Of a stretch of 64,000 nucleotides of DNA, positions 12,276 to 23,226 are shown piece by piece. The notes under the pieces were generated by a model. It ran no database searches. It had not been told where the DNA came from and saw only the letters and a program-made list of their open reading frames with translations. Location of the stretch: NCBI RefSeq assembly GCF_905475395.1, contig NC_058338.1, forward strand, positions 4,403,001 to 4,467,000. The letters are read 5' to 3'. The translations under genes were made by a program, and so were the position numbers. Position 1 is the stretch's first letter; each line of letters starts with the position of its first letter. The stretch is from Chrysoperla carnea. Its lineage: Eukaryota; Arthropoda; Insecta; Neuroptera; Chrysopidae.

Positions 12276-12662
12276 TAGTCCAATAAAATGACGATTTAAA
12301 CTACCATCAAAACGGAAGCCTGAATTTTTATACCATGTGTATATGAAATATATCAAGGTGTACTAAGTTTAGTTCTAAGTTTGTAACACATAAAAATATT
12401 GATGCGACGAACAAAATTTTGGTATAGGTGTTCATAACATCACCTAATTAGTCCATTTTCGGTTGTTTGTCCGTCTGTCTGTTGACACGAAAAAAGATAT
12501 CAAGCTGACATTTTAAAGTGAGCCCAGGTTTTTCTATCCCTTAAATAGAATTCAATATTTTTTAACTATCTGTACTTCAAATTTATGTCAAAACGAGCTT
12601 AAATTTAAAAAATTCCAGGCTTCCGTTTTGATGGTAGTTTAAATCTTCATTTTATTGGACTA
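12276..12662. mobile_element. Inverted-repeat element (about 387 bp) carrying a dispersed repeat
   Basis: The left arm starts TAGTCCAATAAAATGACG and continues through CTACCATCAAAACGGAAGCC. The right arm, read from 12662 on the other strand, repeats about 47 bases with one or two mismatches. Between the arms is a copy of the repeat TATACCATGTGTATATG ... TCCGTCTGTCTG also seen at 15.64 and 52.2 kb. The structure suits a non-autonomous DNA transposon (MITE). The target duplication is probably TA but is not certain. Confidence 0.75.
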
Positions 12663-13934
12663 ACTATGTATTTTGGGAAATCCAAATATAATTAGAAATA
12701 GTTAAAGAGCAAGTGATAAGTTTTTGTATATCAAATCTCCAAGAAACTTTTGTGAATATACAGGAGAATCTCGATAATCGAAAACGTCTAGTAATGGGAA
12801 AAATTTTCGCCCGTACGCACTTTTCATATCACTCAAAAATGATAATCTCAAAAATGATCTAATATGGTTCGCCTAGCTGCGTTGTTTAAAAGATATTGCT
12901 TTATCTTAAGTGGCAAATAAATTGATTGCTTTTTACCTGCCCACGTTTCACGAGCATGTTGAAACGTCTCCCCTGAGCTATGTAAATTGGGGAAGACGGC
13001 TATGCGTAACCTTTGACTAGTTTTAAAATCTTTCATAAAGATTTCCCTACATTCTCTTACAATCTTAGAAGTCAAGTATAAAGAATTTAAAAAAACGTAT
13101 TCGCACCGTGTGTGAGTTTTATTGAAGGCGTTTCCATGATAACGATACACTACTTTAATTATAGAATTGTATGAATGCATTATATAATTGTATGGATTGC
13201 ATTTATGACTTACATTGAAAATTTAATATTATTGTCTAACAAATTTAAATAAATAATTATGATAATTTACATTTGAAAAATAATATTTGTGCAATTTGAT
13301 TTCTTATTCTCATAATTTAGTGTTTAGTTAATTAGTGTTTTTCAATAATTTTAATTTGACATTTTCTATAACATTAACATGTAAAGAATTGCAAATTAGT
13401 CATAACAGCCTCCTTTATCGTCAAAATTTTTCACTGCGGAAGCGATGGCATCGATTTTATTGTCCTGTCCCTACCATGGCTACGCATACAACGAATATAA
13501 TTAAAATTAAATTTAGTGACAATATTTTTAAAACATAATTCACCAATCTTTAAATTTTTTACATAATTTTATCAAAACTAGTTATTTTAAAAAGATAATC
13601 GTTTAAAATTTTTAAAAATTATGTAATACATAATACGTTTTTAAAAAATATAGTTATTGTTATTCTATTTCCATCGTCTTGAATTATATTAAAATGAAAC
13701 CGGAAGTAAGCAGTTTTGTTTTTTTTTATTAATAAAAAATAATGTCAACAAACTACATAAGTAATAATTATTTAAGTGATTCTAAACAATGGTAGTAGAT
13801 ATGGAATACATTAATTATAGTTTTATCTTTTTTTTTATAAATTATATACAATTTTAACAACTTTACAAATGTTACAATGGCGATTTAATTCAAAATCATT
13901 AACAATTGTTATACCGTAATATACAGAGTGTTTA
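12663..13934. other. Intergenic sequence without a supported gene
   Basis: AT-rich. The minus-strand open frame at 12848-13180 and the plus-strand frame at 13335-13538 have no recognisable motifs, start context or splice signals. Nothing else stands out. Confidence 0.45.
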
Positions 13935-14190
13935 TAATAAGCAGTGCCAAGAGGCCAAGAAAGCTGTGGCAGTGACTGACTAGGAGGTTTGTGAGTTCAA
14001 GTCCCGGTCTTGGCAGTTTGTTAATTATAATTAACAGTGCGGTTAATTGATTAAACTGTTGTTAGCAAATAATTTTTAATTTAGTAATTCTCAAGGGGCC
14101 GGTTATTCTTAACATCTATACTCAAAATTGTATTTGATTCTGTGTCTTCTTGTATTTGAAATAAATTAAATTGATTTTATTCCTAGTATT
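13935..14190 (+). mobile_element. tRNA-derived SINE, second subfamily
   Basis: The tRNA-like head at 13945-14015 has outer ends TGCCAAGA and TCTTGGCA that can pair like an acceptor stem, and a B-box-like GAGTTCAAGTCCC. The inner arms do not fold as a tRNA. The body (TTAACAGTGCGGTTAATTG, then GGCCGGTTATTCTTAACATC) continues to about 14190. A fragment of the same body is at 21325-21385. Confidence 0.65.
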
Positions 14191-14342
14191 GTATCTAGAA
14201 AGTGTCTTTTTAAAGTTGTGTCTTCTTCAAGCAAAAAAATGTAGGAGCATATCTTACCCAGACAATAAACTTGACCTAGGTTTTCAAGCTCAATGAAAAA
14301 CTTATTCTATTCCATTATAGGTAACCGATAGATGAACACACC

Positions 14343-14560
14343 GAGCGAGGTGGCCGAGCGGTCTAAGGCGTTTGTCTTTGTCTGTTTGTCCATTCAGACT
14401 TAGGTTACGGGTTCGAATCTAGGCAGCGGCAGTGTGAACAATTTATAATTAATGGGAGTGCAGAATTGATCACATTGTCGTCGCTTGGATAAAAACGAAG
14501 TAACCGACTCCGCACTCACATCAAAATGTAATTGTAAATATGTTTGTAATTAAAATAAAT
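14343..14560 (+). mobile_element. tRNA-derived SINE with intact A and B boxes
   Basis: The head reads GCGAGGTGGCCGAGCGGTCT (A box) and GGGTTCGAATC (B box), as in a serine or leucine tRNA with a long variable arm. The 3' acceptor side does not pair with the 5' side. The body (AATTGATCACATTGTCG, GCTTGGATAAAAACGAAG, CCGACTCCGCACTCACATCA) matches 10274-10395 and 63465-63575. It ends in an AATAAATAAAG tail. Confidence 0.85.
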
Positions 14561-15639
14561 AAAGATTAACAAATAATGATGTGGGTTGCCTCTGTTATAG
14601 GCGTATATGTCAGAGAAACGGAGGTTAAACCCCATTATTATTATTTTTATTGTTATTTTTGTTCAAAACCGTACAGTTTTGACAAAAAAAGGTTTGAAAA
14701 GTTAAACTCAAAATGGTTTTTTTCGTATAATTATTCGAAATCTAGGCAATCTTCGAAAAAAATTTTCCAATAAATCCAATAAAAATGATTTGCGTTTCTA
14801 TACAAAGACTATTTTTGTTCAAATTGATTCAAACAAATACACAAAAAGCTATATTTTTGCTGATCAATTACTACCTAAACTATTCGGCTTACAAAAAAAA
14901 ATGTCTCAAACAAAAAGTGTTTACGTATTTATAAAGAATAACTTTCTAATTTGAAGCGTTCATTTAATGTTTGTCAGCTATGAATTAGAGTGGGGGTTTT
15001 AATTGAATCTGAAAACTTAGATCGAATTTGATGCCGGTATAAGATGGATGCCTTTGAAACTAACATTTTTCATTTGAAGCATTTTTCTCGATTAAATTTA
15101 TTTATCCAGTTTCAAGAAAATATCAAATTTAAAAAGACACCCTGTAAAGGTACTGTTAATAATTCTAAACATTTTTTTTTTTTGATTACATAAGATTTGT
15201 AATCTAATATCATCTCTATATTTATGATATCATTAGAAAATAACGCTTGCAGGTGATTTTATATATTCATGGAATTTTGGAAGTGTAAAAAATTAAAATA
15301 CAATTAAATAAATTTAGAATTATTTATGATGTTTAATATAAAAAATAAAAAATTATATTGAGTGTGTGTGTTATTGAATATTGATTTAAATTAAATATTT
15401 TTAGTAAATTTTAATATTCTAATGTACTTAAACTTTCATTTTTTATGATTTTTAAAGAGACGGAAATTACTTGTTGAATGTACGATATTAAAAGAAAATT
15501 TATTGGAAGTCGTCGCACAAATATCTAAAGTATTATGATATGGAATTCATTAATAATATATTCTGCTTTTTGAGAAGAAGAGTTCATGTATAATTTGTTT
15601 TTTAAACTGGTTTTAATTTTTTTCTTGTTAGTCATATTT

Positions 15640-16145
15640 TTATACCATGTATATATGAAATATACACAGTATATTAAGTTTAGTCCCAAGTTTGTAACGC
15701 TTAAAAATAATGATGCTAGGAAAAAAAATTTTGTCATAGGTGTTCATAAAATCACCTGATTAGTCCATTTCCGGTTGTTCGTCCGTCCGTCTGTGGACAC
15801 GATAACTCAAAAACGAAAAAAGATATCGAGCTGAAATACAGCGTACTCAGGACGAAAAAATCTTGTCAACCGTTAGAGATAGAACAAAAGTTTAAATGTA
15901 AAAAATGTTCCTTATCAAAAATTAAACAACTTTGGTTTGAAACATTTTTTCGTAAACATCACTGTTGACCCGTGAGGGCGCCAATTAGGCGGAAATTTTA
16001 TAATATGTACTATACTTAATTATCAGTTATGTGTGTGTCACATGTTTGTATGTGTAATGTGATAAAGAAATCAACACTGACTATGCATGGTGTTTCAACA
16101 ATTAACTCAGTCAATTGTTTGTTTTCACTTGTTTCTATTAGTATT
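15640..16145 (+). repeat. Dispersed repeat with TATACCATG start and CCGTCCGTCTGTGG core
   Basis: 15640-15860 carries TATACCATGTATATATG, AAGTTTGTAACGCTTAAAAA, GTGTTCATAAAATCACCTG and CCGTCCGTCTGTGGACACG. The same order occurs at 12330-12535 and, inverted, at 51790-52200. The adjoining 16020-16145 (ATGTGTAATGTGATAAAG, CTATGCATGGTGTTTCAAC) recurs at 50385-50495. The class is not assigned. Confidence 0.8.
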
Positions 16146-18328
16146 CTTGTTATATACCCTGTTATACAACGTGTTCTGTTATTAACTGCAGAAACCTAAC
16201 TTCCCAAAATAAGCTCATCAAGAGCAACAAAAAAACTCTTTTTCAAATTTGGATCTGAGCCCTAATTTGGGAGCTACAGGTATGACAAAAATTGATAAAT
16301 TTTTTTATTCACTGACTATCATTCGATAACCAGTAGCCAATGATAATCAGAAGATATTAGTAAATTTTATTTAATAATATTCAACTAAGATAGGGATTTT
16401 TGAAAAATATAAGAGGATTGATTTGGATTATATTATTTTGAACAGACAAACTATGTGACACTGGGTGTGGTTTGTTTGCTTAGATCCAAAAATTTTTTCA
16501 ACGTCTTCAACATATTTCGCCATGTCTAAGATAAAATTTAAATGTATACACAAAAATATTTTGACCTTTCAATCAATTTGCCGTCCAGGGCAATGGCCTA
16601 TGTGGCCCAATATATAAATTCAGGCCTACCACCACCCCTCAAAAAAATTAAACGATAGAACTCGTTAAAAATAGTCACCAAATAAAACTCTATACCACTT
16701 GACATTTTGATCGACGAAAACGCCGACTTCTCATTCACACTACCATGTAAATTTTTGGATATTTTAATTCTAAAAGTAGTTAAAATTGTATTTCTACATA
16801 ATTACCTTAAAGAATTTTAGAATTTTATTATAAAAAATAATGCAAACATTTCTCTAAAATAATTATCATAGCGAATAATATAATATTTTGCAAAAGAATT
16901 GATCTTATCTTTAAATAAATTCATGTATTTTATATAAAATATTTGGCTAAATTTTTGCAGAAGGTTAACGACTGTTTAATTTAAAACTGTCTGCATCGGT
17001 TATTTGTCTAATTTTTGATATGCATTTTTAGTTCATCAAAATTACCGGATTTAATTTAGCTAATTAAATTTATAAATAAATATCTATCATTAATTTTTAT
17101 GGTATTCTATGCACCATAAGACTATTAAATAAATAATAGCTATATTTCTTTCCCGTTCGCAAGCAAATAAACTGGAAAAACATCTATAACAGAGAGGCGC
17201 CGTAAGGTATAAATATCTTAAAATTTTCGAATCCAGGGAAAGTCTATGAATCTTGACTGCATTGTTTGAAGCTAACTTAAAGAAGTTAAAAACAAAAATT
17301 AGTACGATCCTGTCCAAGGGGTGTGACAATTTATGCTGAAAATGATAACGGGAAATCGATATAGGAATTCGAAAAGTCTCAATATTTTTCGAGTTATTGG
17401 AAAAAAGTATATCGCCCATTTTTTAAAGTACCATAAAAAAACCTTGAAAAATTCTTCTCAGCTTATTTTTCGAGCCTGCGATTAAGCGGAAAATAAATTA
17501 TTCATATAAATTTTATCACAAGTTAATAGTTTTCACTATCAATTGTCGTAATTAGCTATTACATTTTAATTAAGTTATTGAAATGATCTATGATCGGATA
17601 TTAAAAATACAATATCCGATATCCGGACGGATGTATGGGTATTCTTATAAGAAACCGGTAGTAATTTATCCTGTGAGTGTCGTCATACAAAAAACTTTAC
17701 TCACATGAGAACAGGAAAAATTATTTAATTTAAATTACGGCAATATATTTTTCTAAATTTAGAAAAAAATTGGTTTTTTTTTTAGATTGTTAAAAAAGGT
17801 TAGTACGAGAGTTAGTGATATAAATCGTACCCTCAATAATCGTGGTATAGGAAATAATAAAACTCGTCTTTGAGAATGAATAATTTTCGAACGGAAAATT
17901 TTTGCAGGATCAAGTTTCAAAATGCTCTTGATTGTAAAAGTGAATGTTGCCGGTGGGTAACTCGGTAGGATATTGCTACTATTTTTTTTTTCGAATAAAT
18001 TGACCGAATCGTTTCGGAACAAATTTTATCATATAATTGGGGTCAAAATTAACAGAAATGCCATTTATTTCTAAACCCTCCAGTTTTCGAATTAAAAATG
18101 CGTAAAATTTTAAAAAGTGTTCAGGGTACTTTTGGGAAAAAAACCATAGTAACGATTTTCTGTGCTATATGTGTTAGCAAGATGAGGTTTTCACCAATCG
18201 ACTCAAAATGAAGTTAAATTACCAGAAAAAAACCTTTTTTCCGATTTTCCAAGGGGTTGCGTTGTGGAAAGTGAAATTTTTCGAACTTTTCTGTTTATTT
18301 GACTCAACGACGAATTTTACCGATTAAA
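16146..18328. other. Intergenic sequence without a supported gene
   Basis: About 2.2 kb of AT-rich sequence. The minus-strand frames at 17090-17419 and 17759-18022 look like chance frames, with no family motif and no splice or promoter context. Confidence 0.45.
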
Positions 18329-18526
18329 CTATGTTTTGAGATGACGCAAAGTTGAAAAGGAACGTTCATTCGTCACTGTTTTCATAGGTAAATCTGCCAG
18401 AACGTGAAACAATTCGCTGACTTCGTAGGTCCAGATATGATTTTGTAAAATTGAAAAGAATAGTTCAAAAAGTTGAGCACAAGAGTCTTCATCAAAAGTT
18501 TTTATTTTGTTGAGAAAGAGATACAA
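18329..18526 (-). pseudogene. Second hAT-like transposase C-terminal fragment
   Basis: The minus-strand frame ends LPMKTVTNERSFSTLRHLKT. The NERSFSTLRHLKT block matches the hAT dimerisation motif but differs from the copy at 11.5-11.9 kb, so it derives from another family. The upstream residues (LFELFFSILQNHIWTYEVSE) lack further catalytic motifs. The frame stops right after LKT, earlier than in a full element. No terminal repeats were found. It is a decayed fragment. Confidence 0.65.
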
Positions 18527-18710
18527 ACGTCCCCTTCTGTGTGCACGGTCCTGGTAGAGTAACTAGAGTAGCTCGAAGCAGAAAAATCTTTTTCGTGGTG
18601 AATTTTCCATAAAATATACCAAAAAATCATCAAGTCCAAAGGTTTTTGTCTACCTTAAACCTCCCTTTTATCTGACTTGTAAAATTTTATTACTTTTTGT
18701 TTACTTTTAA

Positions 18711-18835
18711 TCATGTATACGATATTTATTTACATAATGGTCTCGCGATTATAATTGATGTTTTTAATATGATACATACAGTGTAAACTAAATATTGACA
18801 AATATCTTGTCTAGTAATCTTAATTAAAGAAAATT
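18711..18835 (-). repeat. Dispersed repeat, inverted partner of 57305-57425
   Basis: TATACGATATTTATTTACAT through ACAAATATCTTGTCTAGTAA here is the reverse complement of the block at 57305-57425 with a few differences. The class is unknown. The minus-strand open frame over this block is not supported as a gene. Confidence 0.7.
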
Positions 18836-19490
18836 GAAAAAAAATACACTCGAACCATTGTTTATTAAAAAAAAAATCACTTGATCCGGATGAGTGGATG
18901 ACACTTTGATAAACACACCATAAAACGATGATTAGATATTTTTGAAGTATCACTTACTTCACATCCTCTCAAAGCATTTTATGAGCATTCTAAATAAATT
19001 GCAAAACGATTAATTTTTTTTTTAAACGATTAATCTGTCTGTATATATAATCAATACGATTTTATTATCGGCGTTATTACACACAAAAAAGTTAATTAAT
19101 TGCAAAAACTAATTATTTAAAAAAACTTAATATGTTTTAAGTTTGGAAGGTATAAGTAATATAATTAAAGTTATTTTAATTGCATCTAAATAATCTATTT
19201 TAACTTTCTATAATTTTTTTTTTATTCTGGTAAAATGATTATTATGCAGAATTTAATATTCTGCTGCATACAGAATTTAACTATCTATATGTATGACATT
19301 TCCGGATTTATAGATGTCTATATATATATAAATGATATAAGCAATGCTTATTATACGTCAGTCATCTTTCATTAGCTAGGTAATAATTATGGGCCGCAGT
19401 TTGTAATAAGATGACAATAATTTATTTTATTCGTAGAGTGTTGATTTATACAGAGTGTCTCAGAAAGGTCTTTATAGCGCTCTATCACAT

Positions 19491-19980
19491 ATAGGTGAGG
19501 TTAGGTTAGAGTGGCTGTCCTGGGGTGGGACACACTTAGACCATAGGGTCCGCTGTGATACCGAAAAAGGGTTGGCCCATCCCCGGCCACTACTCCATGA
19601 ACCATTTGGAGCTGTTTAAGAACAGCAGGAGAGCTTTGACGTCGAAGGATTCCAGGTCGGAGAGGTCGTCAAAGAGAGGCTGGCTCAAGTAAGTCTATCT
19701 CCACATGACAAGAGTTGGGCGGTGACAGAGAAGATGAGACATTGTCTCTTCCTCGTCACCACTGTGACAGCTCCTGCAGTAGTCGTGATACACTACCAGG
19801 CCCAGGCGTTCAGCATGCCTGCCGCCCAAGTGTCCTGTAAAAGCCGCAACAACTTTGCGAACAGAGGCCCTTGGAAGTAATATAAGATCTTCGGAACGCC
19901 TGCGATTGTACTCAGACCATATCTGTCTTGCAGTACCACAAGTACGTTCCTCCCTCCATCTAAGATTGGCTCTTTTTAAG
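19491..19980 (-). mobile_element. 5'-truncated non-LTR retrotransposon, 3' end
   Basis: Read on the minus strand this is the end of a reverse-transcriptase polyprotein: a Cys/His cluster (CHSGDEEETMSHLL-like), a tail rich in Leu and Asp, and LFLNSSKWFME, followed by a short 3' UTR that ends in CCTAACC. It is GC-richer than its surroundings. Closely related copies lie at 41587-41902 (+) and 61437-61875 (-). The Cys-rich segment followed by HLLCHCP is typical of the C-terminus of R1/I/Jockey-group elements; the exact clade is not assigned. Confidence 0.8.
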
Positions 19981-22157
19981 ATATCCCCTTTGAGCCCATG
20001 ACTTTTAAGCCCACTAATTTTTATTTTCTTTTTGAGAACTTTAAACTTGCTATGCCATTATTTATTATTTTCTTGAAAATTTTAAAAATCCATATCTTAA
20101 TATCTTAAGAACTTTTAAAGATTAAGGGCTAATAGCCAGCTGATTGGTGTTTTTATCACCATAAAATTTTACGTTAAACATAATTTATATCCTACAGAAT
20201 TTGCCCGGATATATAAAAAAACAGATTTAATCAATTTATCTATAAACTATCAACAGACTAAATCAATTTATTTATTAAATTTTAATTTAAAATTTATAGT
20301 TTTACACCCCGATGTCTGGCAATCTAAATTTTAATCAATAAATTCATTTTATATAATTTATTTGATAGCCATAATAGGAGAAAGTACCTGAAAGGTTACA
20401 AGGTCCAGATCAATATCTAAAAATTGCACGTTCCATATTACATTTAAAAAAAAAAAAAGTTTTAAACCGCAATGAACTGCAAATTGAGTGGAGATTACGT
20501 AAGGGATTGATAAAAAGTGAAGGAGATGATAGGATGATTAGTTTTGGTTTAAAATGTTGTAAACAGTTAATTCAAAAACTGTTTTTGCGTAACAAACAAA
20601 CAAACAAATATCCTTACTTTCGCATTAATAATTTATAGAGATAGGGATTTTTTCATAAAAACATTTCAATACATTCAATTCAATAAACTTTGAACAGTAT
20701 ATGAGGAAAAAACTTCATGGAAAATTTGATTTAATTCTGCTATAATTTACTTATACATAAAACTTAATTACCAAAACTAAACAAAAAAAAAACCATTATA
20801 TTTTATACACCATAGGTAACATGGTTTCTTTTTTATTTATATATTATGTGAATTAAGGTAGAATGTCCGTTATAGTCAAGGTAATAAAAATACTCTCAAA
20901 CACTATTTGTCATATCAGACATATTATTGTATACATAATACTTAGACATTGTATGTATACCTGAATTATACGCACAAAGCTGCATATTTAGAAATTGTTT
21001 TTTGTGTTGATTTTTTATACAAGATAAGCAAGGTAAGATTTTAAAGCTTAAAACTTGAGAAATATTAATAAAAGTTTTTTATGCAAATGGGATCATTTTA
21101 AAAGCACTATTTGACTAAAAAATCAACAATTATTACGATTTTTTCATATAAAAAGGGCTGTTAAGTAATTTCTCGTAAATCGTACAGATAATCCACTCGA
21201 AATTTATATAGAAGGCGTATTAGATACTCATTAATTGACACAGAAAATTTCATTTTTTTTTTGGTAACACTGTCGTTTTGGTATTGAAACACATTAATGA
21301 ATTGTTTTTGAAAAGAAAAGAATTTAGAATTTGGCAATTCTCATGGCGGCGGTTATTCTTAATATCTTTACTGAAAATTGTATTGGTTAAGGTCCTTGTA
21401 ATATAGGAATAACAGTTAATAAATTCTGTTGAGAAAAAAAAAAGGTTTACTCAAAGTTTCATTTCATTCTGTAAAGAAGTGAATCTACGGACATTTTACC
21501 TTAAACAGAGATCACATACCATCAACTAACATAAAAATACACTTTTTATTAAAACCGGAACTAAAAAAACATATATACAAATTATCTCCTACCGGTTACA
21601 ATCATTTATAAATTATATGAATTAATATATTTGCATTTTGCCTTTAGCCATAACATATTATGTAAGAATATAAAATTTATTTGTCTAAAAATTTCTGAAT
21701 TCTACAGGAGTATTAAAATATTATTTTCTTCGGTCAGTGAGATATGATAAGTATTGGAAGGAATCTTTTAAAGTTTGTCAATATTGGTTTTCAGATCTGC
21801 AAATTCATAAGTTTAAATTTTACATGCATCTTCGAGATAGAACCAAGCAAAAAAGCCTTCGAAAGCCTTTCCAAAAGCCTTCGAAGAAAGTAAATAAGGA
21901 TACTTACCCATACCCTCACTAAACTGGATAAAGTGATTAAACTGGGACAAGCTTTATGCTTGAAGCTCTTTCCCATAATGCTATTTGTTTGATAAAAATA
22001 AATAAAAATACGAAATGAGAAAAAAAATGTATTAAAATGTTTACATTTTAATTGTATTTAAAAATAAAATTTATAATAAATTAAAATCTTACAAATTCAA
22101 AAGATAATTATTCATGTCGTTCCGGCACATTAAGAAAAGATCAATTAATAATATAAT
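19981..22157. other. Intergenic sequence with minor repeat fragments
   Basis: Mostly AT-rich filler. The segment near 20588-20645 (CGTAACAAACAAACAAACAA, then CTTTCGCATTAATAATTTAT) resembles the 3' end at 23169-23226 and typical RTE-type retrotransposon ends. A SINE body fragment lies at 21325-21385. The overlapping open frames near 21737-21976 are not supported. Confidence 0.5.
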
Positions 22158-23226
22158 GCAAGCTGAATACAGAGAATTACAAAATTATTCCCTTTTTGTA
22201 TCCAATTATTCCATCTGGCAGTCCTGGAGTAAGCCCCTAAATCAACAGCCAAACCAATGCGCCGAGCAGTAACAGAGAAAGTGGATCGATGTTTCTTCTG
22301 AATTTTCTCCGCATCTGTCACACGCGGGAGATAGTCTTTCCTATCTGATGTTGGAACTTGTTCAGGTTATCATGCCCTGTGAGTAACTCTACGATGACTC
22401 TAATATCAGCTCTGTTTATTTTTTTTTCTAAACCATCCCAGAACTATAGCGAACAAAACAAAAAAAAAATTTGGACAATCGGTCCAGCCGTTTTTGAGTT
22501 TTAGCGAGACTAACGCACAGCAATTTATTTTTATATATACAGATCAATAAAATTGAAAAAAAACCTAACTCGACCCACTCCCACTCCCACTCCCACTCCC
22601 ACTCCCACTCCCACTCCCACTCCCACTCCCACTCCCACTCCCACTCCCACTCCCACTCCCACTCCCACTCCCACTCCCACTCCCACTCCCACTCCCACTC
22701 CCACTCCCACTCCCACTCCCACTCCCACTCCCACACCCACACCCACACCCACACCCACACCCACACCCACACCCACACCCACACCCACACCCACACCCAC
22801 ACTCAACCCAACCCAACCTAACCCAGCCTAACCCAGCCTAACCCAGCCTAACCCAGCCTAACCCAGCCTAACCCAACCTAACCCAACCTAACCCAACCTA
22901 ACCCAACCTAACCCAACCCAACCCAACCCAAACAAAAATTACAAAAATTGTGTTTTTTTGAATTTTTTATGATTTTTTCGATTTTTACAAATTGCAAAAA
23001 TTGTAAAAAAAGTTTTTGTTTCCGATTTGAATAAAACTAAGTTTATAAGGTAATTTTGACCCGAAAATTACAAAAATCGTGTTTATTTGACCATTAAATG
23101 AGTAATTTTCGAGATATTTTATGAATCTGACTGTAGAGCTATATTGCTGCACAGTTTCATTAAAAACGCGTGAAAGCGTAACAAACAAACAAACATGCTT
23201 ACTTTCGCATTTATAATATATAGAGA
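22158..23226 (-). mobile_element. Composite repeat A: LINE fragment, Helitron end, microsatellite, telomere-like tract, satellite piece
   Basis: In order: 22158-22420 is a retrotransposon C-terminal fragment on the minus strand (residues like CDRCGENSEETSIHFLCYC). 22425-22543 is a Helitron-like 5' end on the minus strand (TCTGTATATATAAAAATAAA, then GTTAGTCTCGCTAAAACTC). 22573-22801 is a hexamer array and 22802-22932 a telomere-like tract. 22950-23110 is an inverted piece related to the 307-bp satellite. 23169-23226 is an RTE-like end. The same order recurs at 53128-54320, so the unit has been copied or moved as a whole. Confidence 0.75.
22573..22932. repeat. Hexamer microsatellite grading into a telomere-like tract
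   Basis: About 26 units of CCCACT (to about 22731) are followed by about 12 units of CCCACA (to about 22801). Then comes a variant tract of CCCAACCTAA and CCCAGCCTAA units to about 22932. The CCTAA part resembles the insect telomere C-strand repeat but is degenerate and internal. Open frames across it (Pro-Thr, Glu-Trp or Gly-Val repeats) are artefacts. Confidence 0.95.

Noticed and set aside
13945-14015. Possible tRNA gene
   Set aside because: The outer ends pair, but the D and T arms do not, and the sequence continues into a SINE body with copies elsewhere.
14343-14435. Possible serine or leucine tRNA gene
   Set aside because: A and B boxes are present, but the acceptor ends do not pair and a dispersed SINE body follows.
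22428-22831. Long open frames of repeated Pro-Thr, Glu-Trp, Gly-Val and Cys-Gly
   Set aside because: They are translations of a hexamer microsatellite, open in several frames on both strands at once, with no start context.
22802-22932. Chromosome end or true telomere
   Set aside because: Units are degenerate (CCCAGCCTAA, CCCAACCTAA), the tract is about 130 bases, and it is followed by ordinary repeats. It is an internal part of a composite repeat.
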